Assembly (NCBI GenBank): GCA_035645115.1
Contig: DASQNF010000135.1
Span: forward strand, 1-14,256
Source of the DNA: JACVRW01 sp035645115
Lineage (GTDB): Bacteria; Actinomycetota; Thermoleophilia; Solirubrobacterales; Thermoleophilaceae
Direction: 5' to 3'
Length of the DNA: 14,256 nt
This document shows, one piece after another, positions 6,213 to 13,953 of this stretch (its first letter is position 1; each line of letters starts with the position of its first letter). The translations under genes and the position numbers were made by a program. The notes below the pieces were generated by a model, which was not told where the DNA came from, did no database searches, and worked only from the letters and a program-made list of their open reading frames with translations.

Positions 6213-7384
6213 GGCGCGTCCGCCTCGAGCGCGAGCACCTCCGCCAAGTCCTTGTCGCCGCGCCCCGAGAGCGTGATCAGGTCGAGGCCGGGCCCCGGGT
6301 TCGCGAGCACCCAGGCCACCGCATGCGAGGACTCGAGCGCCGGCAGGATCCCCTCCCGCTCCGCCACCGTGCGAAATGCGGTGAGCGCCGCGCCATCCGG
6401 CACGGCCACGTAGCGCACTCGCCCCGAGTCGCGCAGCCAGGCGTGCTCGGGCCCCACCCCCGGGTAGTCGAGCCCCGCCGAGATCGAGTGGGCCTCGAGG
6501 ATCTGGCCCTGCTCGTCCTGCAATACCGCGGACATCGCTCCGTGGAGCACGCCGCGCGCCCCCGTGGTCAGCGGCGCCGAGTGGCGGAGCGTGTCGAGCC
6601 CCTCGCCGGCCGCCTCCACCCCGATCAGCTCCACCTCGGAGTCCTCCACGAACGGGATGAAGGTGCCGATCGCGTTCGAGCCGCCGCCCACGCACGCGAT
6701 CGCCCGGCTCGGCAGCCGGCCGGTTCGCTCGAGCAGCTCGGCGCGCGCCTCGTCGCCGATGCGGCGCTGGAGGTCACGCACGAGCGCCGGATAGGGCGCC
6801 GGGCCAACGCAGGAGCCGATGATGTAGTGCGTCGACCCAGCGTTGGCCACCCAGTCGCGGATCGCGGACGAGACGGCCTCCTTGAGCGTCCGCGCGCCCG
6901 CCTCCACCGCCACCACCTCCGCGCCGAGCAGGCGCATGCGCTGGACGTTCGACTGCTGGCGGCGCATGTCCTCGGTGCCCATGTACACCACGCAGTCGAG
7001 CCCCAGCAGCGCGCACGCCGTGGCCGCCGCCACCCCGTGCTGGCCGGCGCCCGTCTCGGCGATCGCCCGCGGCTTGCCCATTCGCCTCGCGAGCAGCGCC
7101 TGCCCGAGCGCGTTGTTGATCTTGTGCGAGCCGGTGTGGGTGAGGTCCTCTCGCTTCAGCCACAGCTCGCCGCCGGTCAGCTCCGAGAGTCGGCGCGCGT
7201 GGTAGAGCGCGGTCGGGCGGCCGACGTAGTGGCGCAGCAGGGCGTCGAGCTCTTCGCCGAACCCGGGATCGGAGCGGGCGGCGACCCAGGCGCGCTCGAG
7301 CTCGTCGAGCGCGGGGATCAGGGTCTCCGGCACGTAGCGGCCGCCGTAGGGGCCGAAGCGGCGCTCCACGGCGGGGGCGCTCAT
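6209..7384 (-). CDS. trpB: Tryptophan synthase beta subunit
   Basis: Cytoplasmic PLP enzyme condensing indole with serine to give tryptophan. 391 residues, typical for TrpB1. Seen: FGPYGGRYVPETL at the N-terminus (10-22), LTHTGSHKINNA with the PLP lysine Lys88, AETGAGQHG with catalytic Glu110, MGTEDMRRQQSNVQRM (135-150), phosphate loop CVGGGSNAIG (231-240), HSISAGLDYPGVGPEH (299-314) and LSGRGDKD near the C-terminus. ATG start at 7384; no Shine-Dalgarno is evident, but the start overlaps the stop of a six-codon mini-ORF that itself overlaps the trpF stop, so coupled reinitiation is likely. Between trpF (13 nt gap) and trpA (4 nt overlap). Confidence 0.98.
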   Translation of the reverse strand: MSAPAVERRFGPYGGRYVPETLIPALDELERAWVAARSDPGFGEELDALLRHYVGRPTALYHARRLSELTGGELWLKREDLTHTGSHKINNALGQALLARRMGKPRAIAETGAGQHGVAAATACALLGLDCVVYMGTEDMRRQQSNVQRMRLLGAEVVAVEAGARTLKEAVSSAIRDWVANAGSTHYIIGSCVGPAPYPALVRDLQRRIGDEARAELLERTGRLPSRAIACVGGGSNAIGTFIPFVEDSEVELIGVEAAGEGLDTLRHSAPLTTGARGVLHGAMSAVLQDEQGQILEAHSISAGLDYPGVGPEHAWLRDSGRVRYVAVPDGAALTAFRTVAEREGILPALESSHAVAWVLANPGPGLDLITLSGRGDKDLAEVLALEADAP

Positions 7385-7401
7385 GCCGGCGCGCCGCTCA
7401 T
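7381..7401 (-). other. Six-codon mini-ORF bridging trpF stop and trpB start
   Basis: Minus-strand ATG at 7401-7399 overlaps the trpF TGA (7400-7398) as ATGA; it reads M-S-G-A-P-A and ends in TGA at 7383-7381, which overlaps the trpB ATG (7384-7382) as another ATGA. It may pass terminating ribosomes from trpF to trpB, or be a relic of a short duplication of the trpB start, whose protein begins M-S-A-P-A. No product is implied. Confidence 0.4.
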
Positions 7402-8054
7402 GCCGCCGGCGCCGGCGCCAGCCTGGCGTCTGCCGCCGCCACCGCGCCGAAGAAGGCCTCGACCTTCGCGTGGTCCTTGCGGCCGGGCTCGGAGTCGGTG
7501 CCGCTCGCGGTGTCGACGGCGAACGGGAGCGCCCGCTCGATCGCCTCGCCCACGTTCTCGGGGGTCAGCCCGCCGGCCAGCCCGAGCGGCGGGCTGCCGG
7601 GGTGAAGGCGCGCGAGCTCCCAGTCGAAGCTCTCCCCGCTGCCACCCGGCGCGCGTCTCGAGTAGGCGTCGAGCAGGTGGTAGTCGGTCGCGGGGAATGC
7701 TTTGAGCGCCCGCACCTGCGCGGCGTCCCGCACGCGCGCGGCCTTCATCACCTTGCAGCCGGTGCGCCGGGCAGCCTCGCGGCAGTAGGCGGGGCCCTCG
7801 TCGCCGTGCAGCTGCAGCATTCCGAGTCGGCAGCGCTCGGCCACCCGCGCGAGCTCGTCGAGCGGCGCGTTCACGAACACGCCGGTGAGCAGCACCCGGC
7901 GGTGGAGCTCCGCACCGACCCGCTCGGCCTCCTCGATCGGGCAGGCCCGGGGGCTGCCCGGCCAGAAGACCATGCCAAGCGCCCAGGCGCCCAGCTCGAC
8001 GGCCCGGCGAGCGTCCGCCGGGCCGGTTATCCCACAGATCTTCACGCGGGTCAT
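7398..8054 (-). CDS. trpF: Phosphoribosylanthranilate isomerase
   Basis: Cytoplasmic TIM-barrel isomerase converting N-(5'-phosphoribosyl)anthranilate to the carboxyphenylamino-deoxyribulose phosphate used by TrpC. 218 residues, normal length for a stand-alone TrpF. Seen: VKICGIT with catalytic Cys7 (4-10), GMVFWPGSPR (27-36), TGVFVNAPLDEL (57-68), LQLHGDE (80-86), LLDA with catalytic Asp129, GLAGGLTPENV (158-168) and VDTASGTDSEPGRKDHAKVEAF, the phosphate-binding end of the barrel. The C-terminus is an Ala/Pro tail. ATG start at 8054, 30 nt after the HtrA stop, with only a G-rich, non-canonical upstream stretch. Heads the trpF-trpB-trpA part of the divided tryptophan cluster. Confidence 0.97.
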   Translation of the reverse strand: MTRVKICGITGPADARRAVELGAWALGMVFWPGSPRACPIEEAERVGAELHRRVLLTGVFVNAPLDELARVAERCRLGMLQLHGDEGPAYCREAARRTGCKVMKAARVRDAAQVRALKAFPATDYHLLDAYSRRAPGGSGESFDWELARLHPGSPPLGLAGGLTPENVGEAIERALPFAVDTASGTDSEPGRKDHAKVEAFFGAVAAADARLAPAPAA

Positions 8055-8084
8055 CGCCCCGCCAATGGTCGCAGGCGCTTGCGA

Positions 8085-9290
8085 CTACGGCAGCGGGAGC
8101 AGCCCGCCGTCGTCGTCCTCATCGGGCTGCTCGGGGAGCATCGGCTGTTCGAACGACTCCGGGCGCTTGCCGAGCTCGACGGGGACGGTCTCCTTGTCGC
8201 CGTCCCGGTAGAGCTCGACCTCGATCTCGTCGCCGGGCTGGTTGTCCGCGATCGCGGCCGCCACATCGTCGGCGCTCGAGATCTCCTTGCCGTCGACCTT
8301 CACGAGGACGTCTCCGCCCTCGCCCGTCGGCGGCTCGCCGCCACGCATGCCGGCCTCTTCCGCGGGCCCGCCCTCGGTTGCCTCCACGACCAGGGCGCCC
8401 TGATCGACGGGGAGGTCGAGCTCCTCGGCCACCTGCTCGTTCACGTCGGACATCTGGATGCCGAGGTAGGCGCGCTCGATCTCGCCGCCCTTGCGGAGCT
8501 GCGGGAGCAGCTGCTTGGCGGTGTTCACCGGAACCGCGAAGCCGATGCCCACCGAGCCCCGGCCACCGCCGGTGGCAATCTGCGAGTTGATGCCGATCAC
8601 CCGCCCCTCGGCGTCGAGCAGGGGCCCACCCGAGTTGCCGGGGTTGATGGAGGCGTCGGTCTGGATCGCACCCGAGATCCGGAAGCCGTCCGGCGCGGGG
8701 ATGTCGCGCTGCAGCGCCGAGACGATGCCCGTGGTGACGGTGCGGCTGAAGCCGAAGGGGTTGCCGATCGCGATCAAGGGGTCGCCGACCTCGAGCTTCG
8801 AGGAGTCGCCGAGCCGCAGTACGTGGAGGTCCTCCACGTCGGACGGGTCGACCTTGAGCGCGGCCAGGTCGGTGGAGGGATCCACGCCCTTGACCTCGGC
8901 CTCGATCTCCTCGCCGCCCTCCTCGAAGCTCACGGTCACCTGGTCGGCGTCCTCGACGACGTGGGCGTTCGTGAGGATCGTTCCGTCGTCGTCAACGACG
9001 AAGCCCGAGCCAGTGGCGGTGCCCTCCTGCGGGGCGCCGAAGAGCGGGTTGGAGTCGCTGACGCCCTGCGCGGAGATGAAGACGACCCCGCGGCCCTCCT
9101 CGGCGTAGATGTCGCGGACGGTCCGCCCGCCCTCGTCCGAGCTGGGCTGCGTTGTCGGCGACTGGCGCTGGACCACGGTCCTCGAGTCGCCTGTCTCGAT
9201 CACGTCGGTGGAGATCAGGATCGCGCCGGCTATCAGCACGAGCAGGCCGCCGAGCAGCCCGGAGAGGAGGTTCGTGATCGGATTGGTCAT
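8085..9290 (-). CDS. HtrA/DegP-type membrane-anchored serine protease with PDZ domain
   Basis: Trypsin-like envelope protease/chaperone of the HtrA family, 401 residues. Seen: one N-terminal membrane anchor (about 6-27), a polar Ser/Thr/Gln linker (about 34-57), the protease domain with catalytic His110 (TNAHVV), Asp141 (STDLAALKV) and Ser220 (PGNSGGPL), one PDZ domain (about 275-372) with the ligand-loop-like AYLGIQM, and a short acidic Pro/Asp tail. The triad is intact, so it should be active on the outer face of the membrane against misfolded proteins. ATG start at 9290, with no strong Shine-Dalgarno. It sits between the transglutaminase gene (121-nt gap) and trpF (30 nt), all on one strand, so it may share a transcript with trpFBA. 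Which HtrA paralogue this is (PepD/HtrA/MarP-like) cannot be told; there is only one anchor, which is unlike MarP. Confidence 0.95.
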   Translation of the reverse strand: MTNPITNLLSGLLGGLLVLIAGAILISTDVIETGDSRTVVQRQSPTTQPSSDEGGRTVRDIYAEEGRGVVFISAQGVSDSNPLFGAPQEGTATGSGFVVDDDGTILTNAHVVEDADQVTVSFEEGGEEIEAEVKGVDPSTDLAALKVDPSDVEDLHVLRLGDSSKLEVGDPLIAIGNPFGFSRTVTTGIVSALQRDIPAPDGFRISGAIQTDASINPGNSGGPLLDAEGRVIGINSQIATGGGRGSVGIGFAVPVNTAKQLLPQLRKGGEIERAYLGIQMSDVNEQVAEELDLPVDQGALVVEATEGGPAEEAGMRGGEPPTGEGGDVLVKVDGKEISSADDVAAAIADNQPGDEIEVELYRDGDKETVPVELGKRPESFEQPMLPEQPDEDDDGGLLPLP

Positions 9291-9383
9291 GCCGGCCAGT
9301 GTGGACGGTCAACCTTAGAGTCGGGTAAAGCTGGCGCGCTTGCTCCACGGTGCCCTCGCACGCATGGGCGACCTTGCGCGACG

Positions 9384-9411
9384 CCGGGCAATGGCGCACT
9401 GGCGCGCCCGG
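9384..9411 (-). terminator. GC hairpin directly after the transglutaminase stop codon (weak)
   Basis: Minus-strand CCGGGC begins at the base after the TAA (9414-9412) and pairs with GCCCGG at 9389-9384. Inside is a further GCGC/GCGC pair, leaving a 4-nt CAGT loop and a 4-nt bulge. There is no U tract, so it could slow or end transcription, protect the 3' end, or be incidental. It is the only sign of a transcriptional break between the moxR-DUF58-tgpA block and htrA-trpFBA. Confidence 0.3.
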
Positions 9412-11820
9412 TTAGACGCGCGGGCCGACCGGCGGGATCGCCACGAGCCCCTTCAGGCGCTCCGCGAGGCTGCCGCGCGTGAGCTCGCGGCGAAGCGCGC
9501 GGCGGGCGCTCAGGCTCGGGGCGGTAGGGGCACGCGGGTCGTAGCGGTGGGCGCGCAGCGCGTGCGCGTAGGCCTCGGAGGCCGGCCCCGCGAAGCGGCC
9601 GAGGCGGCGCTCGAGGCCCAGCAGGGTCGTGGACGGTGGCAGCTTCCAGCCGAGCCGCTCGAGCGCCCGGCGCAGCTCCGCGAGCTGCGCCTCGGCGAGC
9701 TCTCGCGGTCCGAGCGAGCGCAGCCGCCGGAAGCGCAGCGTGGCCAGCAGCGCGGCGGCTGCCGCGAGGCCCAGCACGAGCAGCGCCAGCGCCCCCAGCA
9801 GCGGGCTCGTGCCGCCGCCGCCCTCGTCCGGCGTCGTGCCCGTGTCGGTGCCGCGCTCAGCCGCCACGCCCGGCCGCGAGCGGACCTCGCCGGCGTCCGC
9901 GGCTGCTGCGCTCGTGGCGAACGCGCTCGACTGCGACTGCGCCGGCGCGGCGGCCGGCGTCGGGTCGAACGGGACCCAGCCGATGCCGGTGAACCACACC
10001 TCGACCCAGGAGTGGGCGTCGAGGTCGCGCACGCGGTACTCCTTGGTGTCCTTGTTGTAGGAACCGGGCGAGAAGCCGGCCGCCACCCGCGCGGGGATGC
10101 CGGACATCCGCAGCATCAGCGCCATCGCGCCCGAGAACTGCTGGCAGTAGCCGCGCTTCTCCTGGAACAGGAAGCCGTTCAGCGGGAGCTCCCGGGTCGG
10201 GACCCGCTCCTGGTAGACGTAGCTGCGCTGGAGATGGCGCTCGATCGCCTTGACCGCGTCGTAGGCCGTGGGCTCTCCGGCGGTCAGCCGGCGGGTCAGC
10301 TCGTACATCCGCTCGTAGCGCGAGCTCGCCACCGCGCGCACGCCGGCCGGCCCGTCTCCGCTCTCGGGGTCGCCGCGAAGGGGCACGTACACGGGCCGGC
10401 GATTCAAGAGCGCCTGCTCGCGCGCGGCGTCGCCCGACAGCCCAACGCCCTCGATCGCGCTGTCGCCGGGCGCCGGCAGGAAGATGGCGGTGTACTTGCC
10501 GAGATCGTCGGCGTAGCCGTCCTGAGCGAGCCGCATCTGGTCCGCGCTCGGGTCGGGCGCGTAGGCCTCGATCGTGTACGAGTCGCCGCGCTCGAGCACG
10601 TCGCCGAGCAGCCGCGTGGTGCCGTCGGCCCCGGGCCGCGCGGCCAAACCCTCGATGTCGTAGGTGAGCCCGGCGCCGACCACGAGATCGCTCGAGAGCG
10701 AGCGCACCGTGAACGTGATGCGCTCGTTCCACCTGGGGTTGAACTCGAAGTAGTCCCAGGGGGGATCGAAGCGCCGGCTCTTGAAGGGGAACTCCGCGCC
10801 GGTGTCGAGGTTGTCGTTGTTGCGCGAGCGGATCCAGCGCAGGCCGTCGAAGGTGTCGAGCGTTTGCGCCTTCCAGTAGTGAGGGCGGTCCGCCACCACG
10901 TTCAGGAGCGTGGTCCCCTTGCGCGGCCAGTCGAGCGGGCCGTACTGGTGGCTCCAGTCGAAGCTGACTGTCTTGCCGCCGCCGAAGAGGTTCCAGGCGC
11001 GGTAGTCCCACCAGGGCCGCTCGCCGTCGAGCCCAGCCGCCAGCGGTAGCGCGAGCACGCCCACGCAGCCGACCACGGCCGCGCCGAGCGCCGCCTCGCG
11101 CGCAGGCATGCGCGGCAGCCACAGCCAGGCGGCCACGAGCAGGAGCAGCACCAGTCCGCGCAGCAGCGGCTGACCGGGGTCGTGCTCGGTGACAGCGGTT
11201 CCGTACAGCAGCAGCAGCACCAGCAGGCCGAGCGCCCGCAGCGGCGCGGCGGCCCGGCGCGCGGGCCAGAAGGCCGCCGTGGCGGCGAGCGTGAGCAGCA
11301 GCGGCGCCCCGAGCAGGATCGTCCGCCCGATCCACTCGTCGGGCCCGTTGTAGGGCCACTCCACTCCCTGGATGCCGCCGAGGCCGCGGTCGAGGCCGTC
11401 GCCGAGCTCGGTCCAGTGCTTCGGCAGGAGCAGGCGCGGCTCGAGGCCCGCCGCCATGAGCCCGAGCACTAGCGCGAGGAGGCCGAGCGCCGCGGCGCCG
11501 GCGTACACGGCGCCGCGCGGCACGCGCTCGGGCAGCCGCGCGAGCATGGTCAGGGCGCCCGCGCAGGCGCCGGCGATCAGCACCACGAGCAGCGTGCGCC
11601 CGGCGGGCGCGGCCTCCACCAGCATCGCCCAGTGCGCGGCGCCGAATGCGGCGAGCGCGACGAAGGCGGCGAGCCGGGCGGGTGTGGAGTCGCCGTCGGC
11701 CGCGGCGGGCGCGGGCGGCGGGCGGGTCGGAGCGCCCGGCGGAGCGGGCGACAGCCCGCGGGGCGCCGCTGCCGACTCCGGCGCCGGGGCGGGCGGCCTG
11801 ACGACCGTGCCGGAGCTCAT
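9412..11820 (-). CDS. TgpA-like membrane transglutaminase-domain protein (DUF3488/transglutaminase core/DUF4129-like)
   Basis: Large integral membrane protein, 802 residues, with an extracytoplasmic papain-like transglutaminase domain. Seen: a Pro/Ala-rich cytoplasmic leader (1-45); about seven membrane helices (near 48-70, 73-95, 103-125, 166-187, 194-210, 218-236, 243-262); an outer region of about 270-620 holding the catalytic triad Cys559 (RGYCQQF), His603 (DAHSWVEV) and Asp619 (FDPTPA); a Gly/Ser/Thr-rich stretch; a last helix (673-696); and a cytoplasmic C-terminal domain (about 705-790) resembling DUF4129. The architecture matches TgpA of Pseudomonas and the actinobacterial homologues found beside MoxR and DUF58 genes. 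The substrate is unknown, presumably envelope protein. ATG start at 11820 overlaps the DUF58 stop by 4 nt (ATGA). Domain identity is firm, biological role is not. Confidence 0.93.
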   Translation of the reverse strand: MSSGTVVRPPAPAPESAAAPRGLSPAPPGAPTRPPPAPAAADGDSTPARLAAFVALAAFGAAHWAMLVEAAPAGRTLLVVLIAGACAGALTMLARLPERVPRGAVYAGAAALGLLALVLGLMAAGLEPRLLLPKHWTELGDGLDRGLGGIQGVEWPYNGPDEWIGRTILLGAPLLLTLAATAAFWPARRAAAPLRALGLLVLLLLYGTAVTEHDPGQPLLRGLVLLLLVAAWLWLPRMPAREAALGAAVVGCVGVLALPLAAGLDGERPWWDYRAWNLFGGGKTVSFDWSHQYGPLDWPRKGTTLLNVVADRPHYWKAQTLDTFDGLRWIRSRNNDNLDTGAEFPFKSRRFDPPWDYFEFNPRWNERITFTVRSLSSDLVVGAGLTYDIEGLAARPGADGTTRLLGDVLERGDSYTIEAYAPDPSADQMRLAQDGYADDLGKYTAIFLPAPGDSAIEGVGLSGDAAREQALLNRRPVYVPLRGDPESGDGPAGVRAVASSRYERMYELTRRLTAGEPTAYDAVKAIERHLQRSYVYQERVPTRELPLNGFLFQEKRGYCQQFSGAMALMLRMSGIPARVAAGFSPGSYNKDTKEYRVRDLDAHSWVEVWFTGIGWVPFDPTPAAAPAQSQSSAFATSAAAADAGEVRSRPGVAAERGTDTGTTPDEGGGGTSPLLGALALLVLGLAAAAALLATLRFRRLRSLGPRELAEAQLAELRRALERLGWKLPPSTTLLGLERRLGRFAGPASEAYAHALRAHRYDPRAPTAPSLSARRALRRELTRGSLAERLKGLVAIPPVGPRV

Positions 11821-12938
11821 GCCGCCACCCCGGCTCGCGAGAAGCGGCGCGTGCGATCGACCATGCAACCGGTGCAGCCGGCGACCTCGAACGAGGGGCG
11901 GGCGCCGGGCGGCGGGCCGGGCGAGACCACGTAACGTGAGCCCGCGGGCAACCGGTCGAGCGCCTTGGGTGTTGCGTGCAGGTCGGCGCCCGTGACCCAG
12001 ATCACGGCGCCGCCGCGCGGTCCGAGCGTGGCGCCCGCCGGCGCCGCGCCCTCCTCCACGAGCGCCAGGCGCACGTGGACGGCAGGCCAGGCGCCGAGGT
12101 CGTGGCCGACCTCGATCGGGCGGCGGTCGCCGGGCAGCAGGATCGCGCAGCCGCTCTCGTGGCCGAGCCACACGCACAGCGAGGCCGCCGCGCGCACCGC
12201 GCTGTCGAGCGCCTCCTCGCTGGCGGGCGCGGACGGGTCGAGCACGATCAGCGGCGCCGAGTCGAGCTCGGCCACGAGCCGGCGCTCGAGCATCTCGCCG
12301 TGGCGCGCCACGGACGGCCAGTGGATGCGGGAGGCCGGCGCCCCCTCGCGGTAGGGCCGCAAGCCGTCGATCTCGAGCTCGGCCACCGAGGCGTCCAGGC
12401 GCCGCCCCGAGAGCCCGGGCGCGTTACCGACCCCGCCGGCCTGGCCGGCGCCGGCGCCGCCGCCTCCCGGCGCCATGACCGGCTCCACCCGCGGCAGGAC
12501 GAGCACCTCCTCGCCGCCCTCACCCACCACCTGACGGGAGAACAGCCGCAGCGGGTCGCGAACCACGAGCAGCCCGGGCTCGAGCAGGCGGCGCCCGCGC
12601 CGCGCGAAGCGGACGTTGATCCGCAGCTTCCGCGACCAGCGTCCGGCCACCGGCACCGGCCAGCCGAGCAGCGGCTCGATGAGCTCACCGCCCGGCGGGG
12701 GGAGCACGCCGCTGTGCATCTCCACCTGCAGCGGGTAGGGCTCCTCCTCGAGCACGGTATGCGGACCCGGGTGGCGCACGATCGTGGCCCCGTGCGCCGC
12801 CAGCAGCACCCAGCCCACGGCCCCGACGGCGAGCAGGGTCAGGCCCACCCCGGGCACGTACAGCGAGGCGGTGTCGAATGTTGCGCCGGCCAGGCAGAGC
12901 GCGATCCCGAGCAGCGCGGTGACCGCCGGCCGCACCAT
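11817..12938 (-). CDS. DUF58 domain protein (MoxR partner)
   Basis: 373-residue protein with two N-terminal membrane helices (about 4-20 and 27-48), a beta-rich outer region (about 60-150), a Gly-rich insert (157-176), and the DUF58 signature LRPYREGAPASRIHWPSVARHGEMLERRL (193-221), followed by a von Willebrand A-like core that begins PLIVLDPSAP (229-238). DUF58 proteins are almost always encoded next to MoxR ATPases and are thought to be clients or effectors of them; the biochemical role is not established. Odd here: a C-terminal CxxC (GCTGC, Cys355 and Cys358) near the end. The ATG at 12938 overlaps the moxR TGA by 1 nt (TGATG), and its own TGA overlaps the transglutaminase ATG, so the three are tightly coupled. 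Confidence 0.9.
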   Translation of the reverse strand: MVRPAVTALLGIALCLAGATFDTASLYVPGVGLTLLAVGAVGWVLLAAHGATIVRHPGPHTVLEEEPYPLQVEMHSGVLPPPGGELIEPLLGWPVPVAGRWSRKLRINVRFARRGRRLLEPGLLVVRDPLRLFSRQVVGEGGEEVLVLPRVEPVMAPGGGGAGAGQAGGVGNAPGLSGRRLDASVAELEIDGLRPYREGAPASRIHWPSVARHGEMLERRLVAELDSAPLIVLDPSAPASEEALDSAVRAAASLCVWLGHESGCAILLPGDRRPIEVGHDLGAWPAVHVRLALVEEGAAPAGATLGPRGGAVIWVTGADLHATPKALDRLPAGSRYVVSPGPPPGARPSFEVAGCTGCMVDRTRRFSRAGVAA

Positions 12939-13888
12939 CAGAGCGCCGGCACTCGCTCCAGGGCGTCGCGCACCACGGCGTCGCGCTCGTCGACGCCCGC
13001 CCCCGGCGCCAGCAGCAGGCGATGGCTCAACACGGAGCCGGCCAGCTTCTGGACGTCGTCCGGGAGCGCATGGTCGCGCCCGTCGAGGGCGGCGTACGCC
13101 TTGGCGGCGCGGAACAGCATCAGCCCCGCCCGCGGCGAGGCGCCGAGCTCCACGCGCGGGTCCGAGCGCGTGGCCTCGAGGACCGCGACCACGTAGCGCC
13201 GCAGCGCCTCGCTGCCGTGCACGGCGCCGGACGCAACCTGCGCCGCGAGCACGTCGGCCACGTTCGCCACGTGCTCGAGCTCGAGCACGCGATCGCTCTC
13301 GGCGTGGTCGAGCAGCATCTGCGACTCCTGGTCGGCGTTCGGGTAGCCGAGCGAGACCCGCACCATGAAGCGGTCGAGCTGCGCCTCCGGCAGCGGGTAC
13401 GTGCCCTCGTACTCCACCGGGTTCTGGGTGGCGACCACGATGAACGGGCGCGCCAGCTCGTGCGTGTGCTTGTCCACGGTCACGTGGCGCTCCTGCATGC
13501 ACTCGAGCAGTCCCGACTGGGTCTTGGGCGACGCGCGGTTGACCTCGTCCACCAGGATCACGTTGGCGAACACCGGCCCGGGCCGGAACTCGAAGCGGTT
13601 CTCGCGCTGGTTGTAGACGTTCGTGCCCACCACGTCCGCCGGCAGCAGGTCGGCGGTGCACTGGACGCGCGCGTACTCGGCGTCGAGCGAGCGGGCGAGC
13701 GCGCGGGCGAGGGCGGTCTTGCCGACCCCGGGATAGTCCTCGATCAGCACGTGGCCCTCGGCGAAGAGCGCCACGAGCACGTCCCGCAGAACCTCCGGCG
13801 GCGCCTTCACAGCGCGGGCGATGTTGTCCCTCAGACGCGCGCCGAGCTCGGCAACCTGGGGCGGGTCGAGCTCAGGAGCGGTCGCCAT
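12938..13888 (-). CDS. MoxR-family AAA+ ATPase
   Basis: Cytoplasmic AAA+ ATPase of the MoxR family, 316 residues, usual length. Seen: Walker A EDYPGVGKT (50-58), QCTADLLPADVVG (76-88), Walker B VILVDEVNRASPKTQ (110-124; Val replaces the commoner Ile of DEINRA), CMQERHVTVD (130-139), sensor 1 VATQNPVE (152-159), and PLPEAQLDRFMVRV (165-178) with the Arg expected to act in trans. The C-terminal helical lid follows (about 200-316). MoxR proteins act as chaperone-like remodelers for partner proteins, here most likely the DUF58 and transglutaminase products encoded in the same coupled unit. ATG at 13888, 65 nt after the trpC stop, without a convincing Shine-Dalgarno. Confidence 0.95.
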   Translation of the reverse strand: MATAPELDPPQVAELGARLRDNIARAVKAPPEVLRDVLVALFAEGHVLIEDYPGVGKTALARALARSLDAEYARVQCTADLLPADVVGTNVYNQRENRFEFRPGPVFANVILVDEVNRASPKTQSGLLECMQERHVTVDKHTHELARPFIVVATQNPVEYEGTYPLPEAQLDRFMVRVSLGYPNADQESQMLLDHAESDRVLELEHVANVADVLAAQVASGAVHGSEALRRYVVAVLEATRSDPRVELGASPRAGLMLFRAAKAYAALDGRDHALPDDVQKLAGSVLSHRLLLAPGAGVDERDAVVRDALERVPAL

Positions 13889-13953
13889 GTCCCGTCATGG
13901 TAGGGATACGCCGTGCACGGACCCGCGGTTCTCCACGGCCGCGACACGATCGT
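13889..13953 (-). other. trpC-moxR spacer with competing inverted repeats
   Basis: This 65-nt gap holds a perfect 10-bp palindrome, CCGTGCACGG (13911-13920). On the minus strand are two mutually exclusive stem options: CGCGG with CCGCG, and GCCGTG with CACGGC, sharing bases. They could form an operator or an attenuator-like switch before moxR, but no U tract or leader peptide is seen and such repeats arise readily at this GC content. Confidence 0.2.

Noticed and set aside
5292..6413. A 373-codon plus-strand open frame opposite trpA
   Set aside because: Low-complexity Gly/Arg/Ala translation, antisense to a complete trpA; no support as a gene.
9291..9411. Heat-shock type operator (HAIR or CIRCE) ahead of htrA
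   Set aside because: I looked for these inverted repeats in the 121-nt gap and did not find them; TTGACC at 9313-9308 has no matching -10 at proper distance.
7383..9482. A 699-codon open frame on the plus strand opposite trpF and htrA
   Set aside because: It lies antisense to two genes with intact catalytic motifs, and its translation is Arg/Gly/Ala/His-rich without domains. Long antisense open frames are expected at this GC content.
9340..11049. A 569-codon plus-strand open frame opposite the transglutaminase gene
   Set aside because: Its composition is that of an antisense shadow, with no motif and no ribosome binding site; the minus-strand gene is clearly real.
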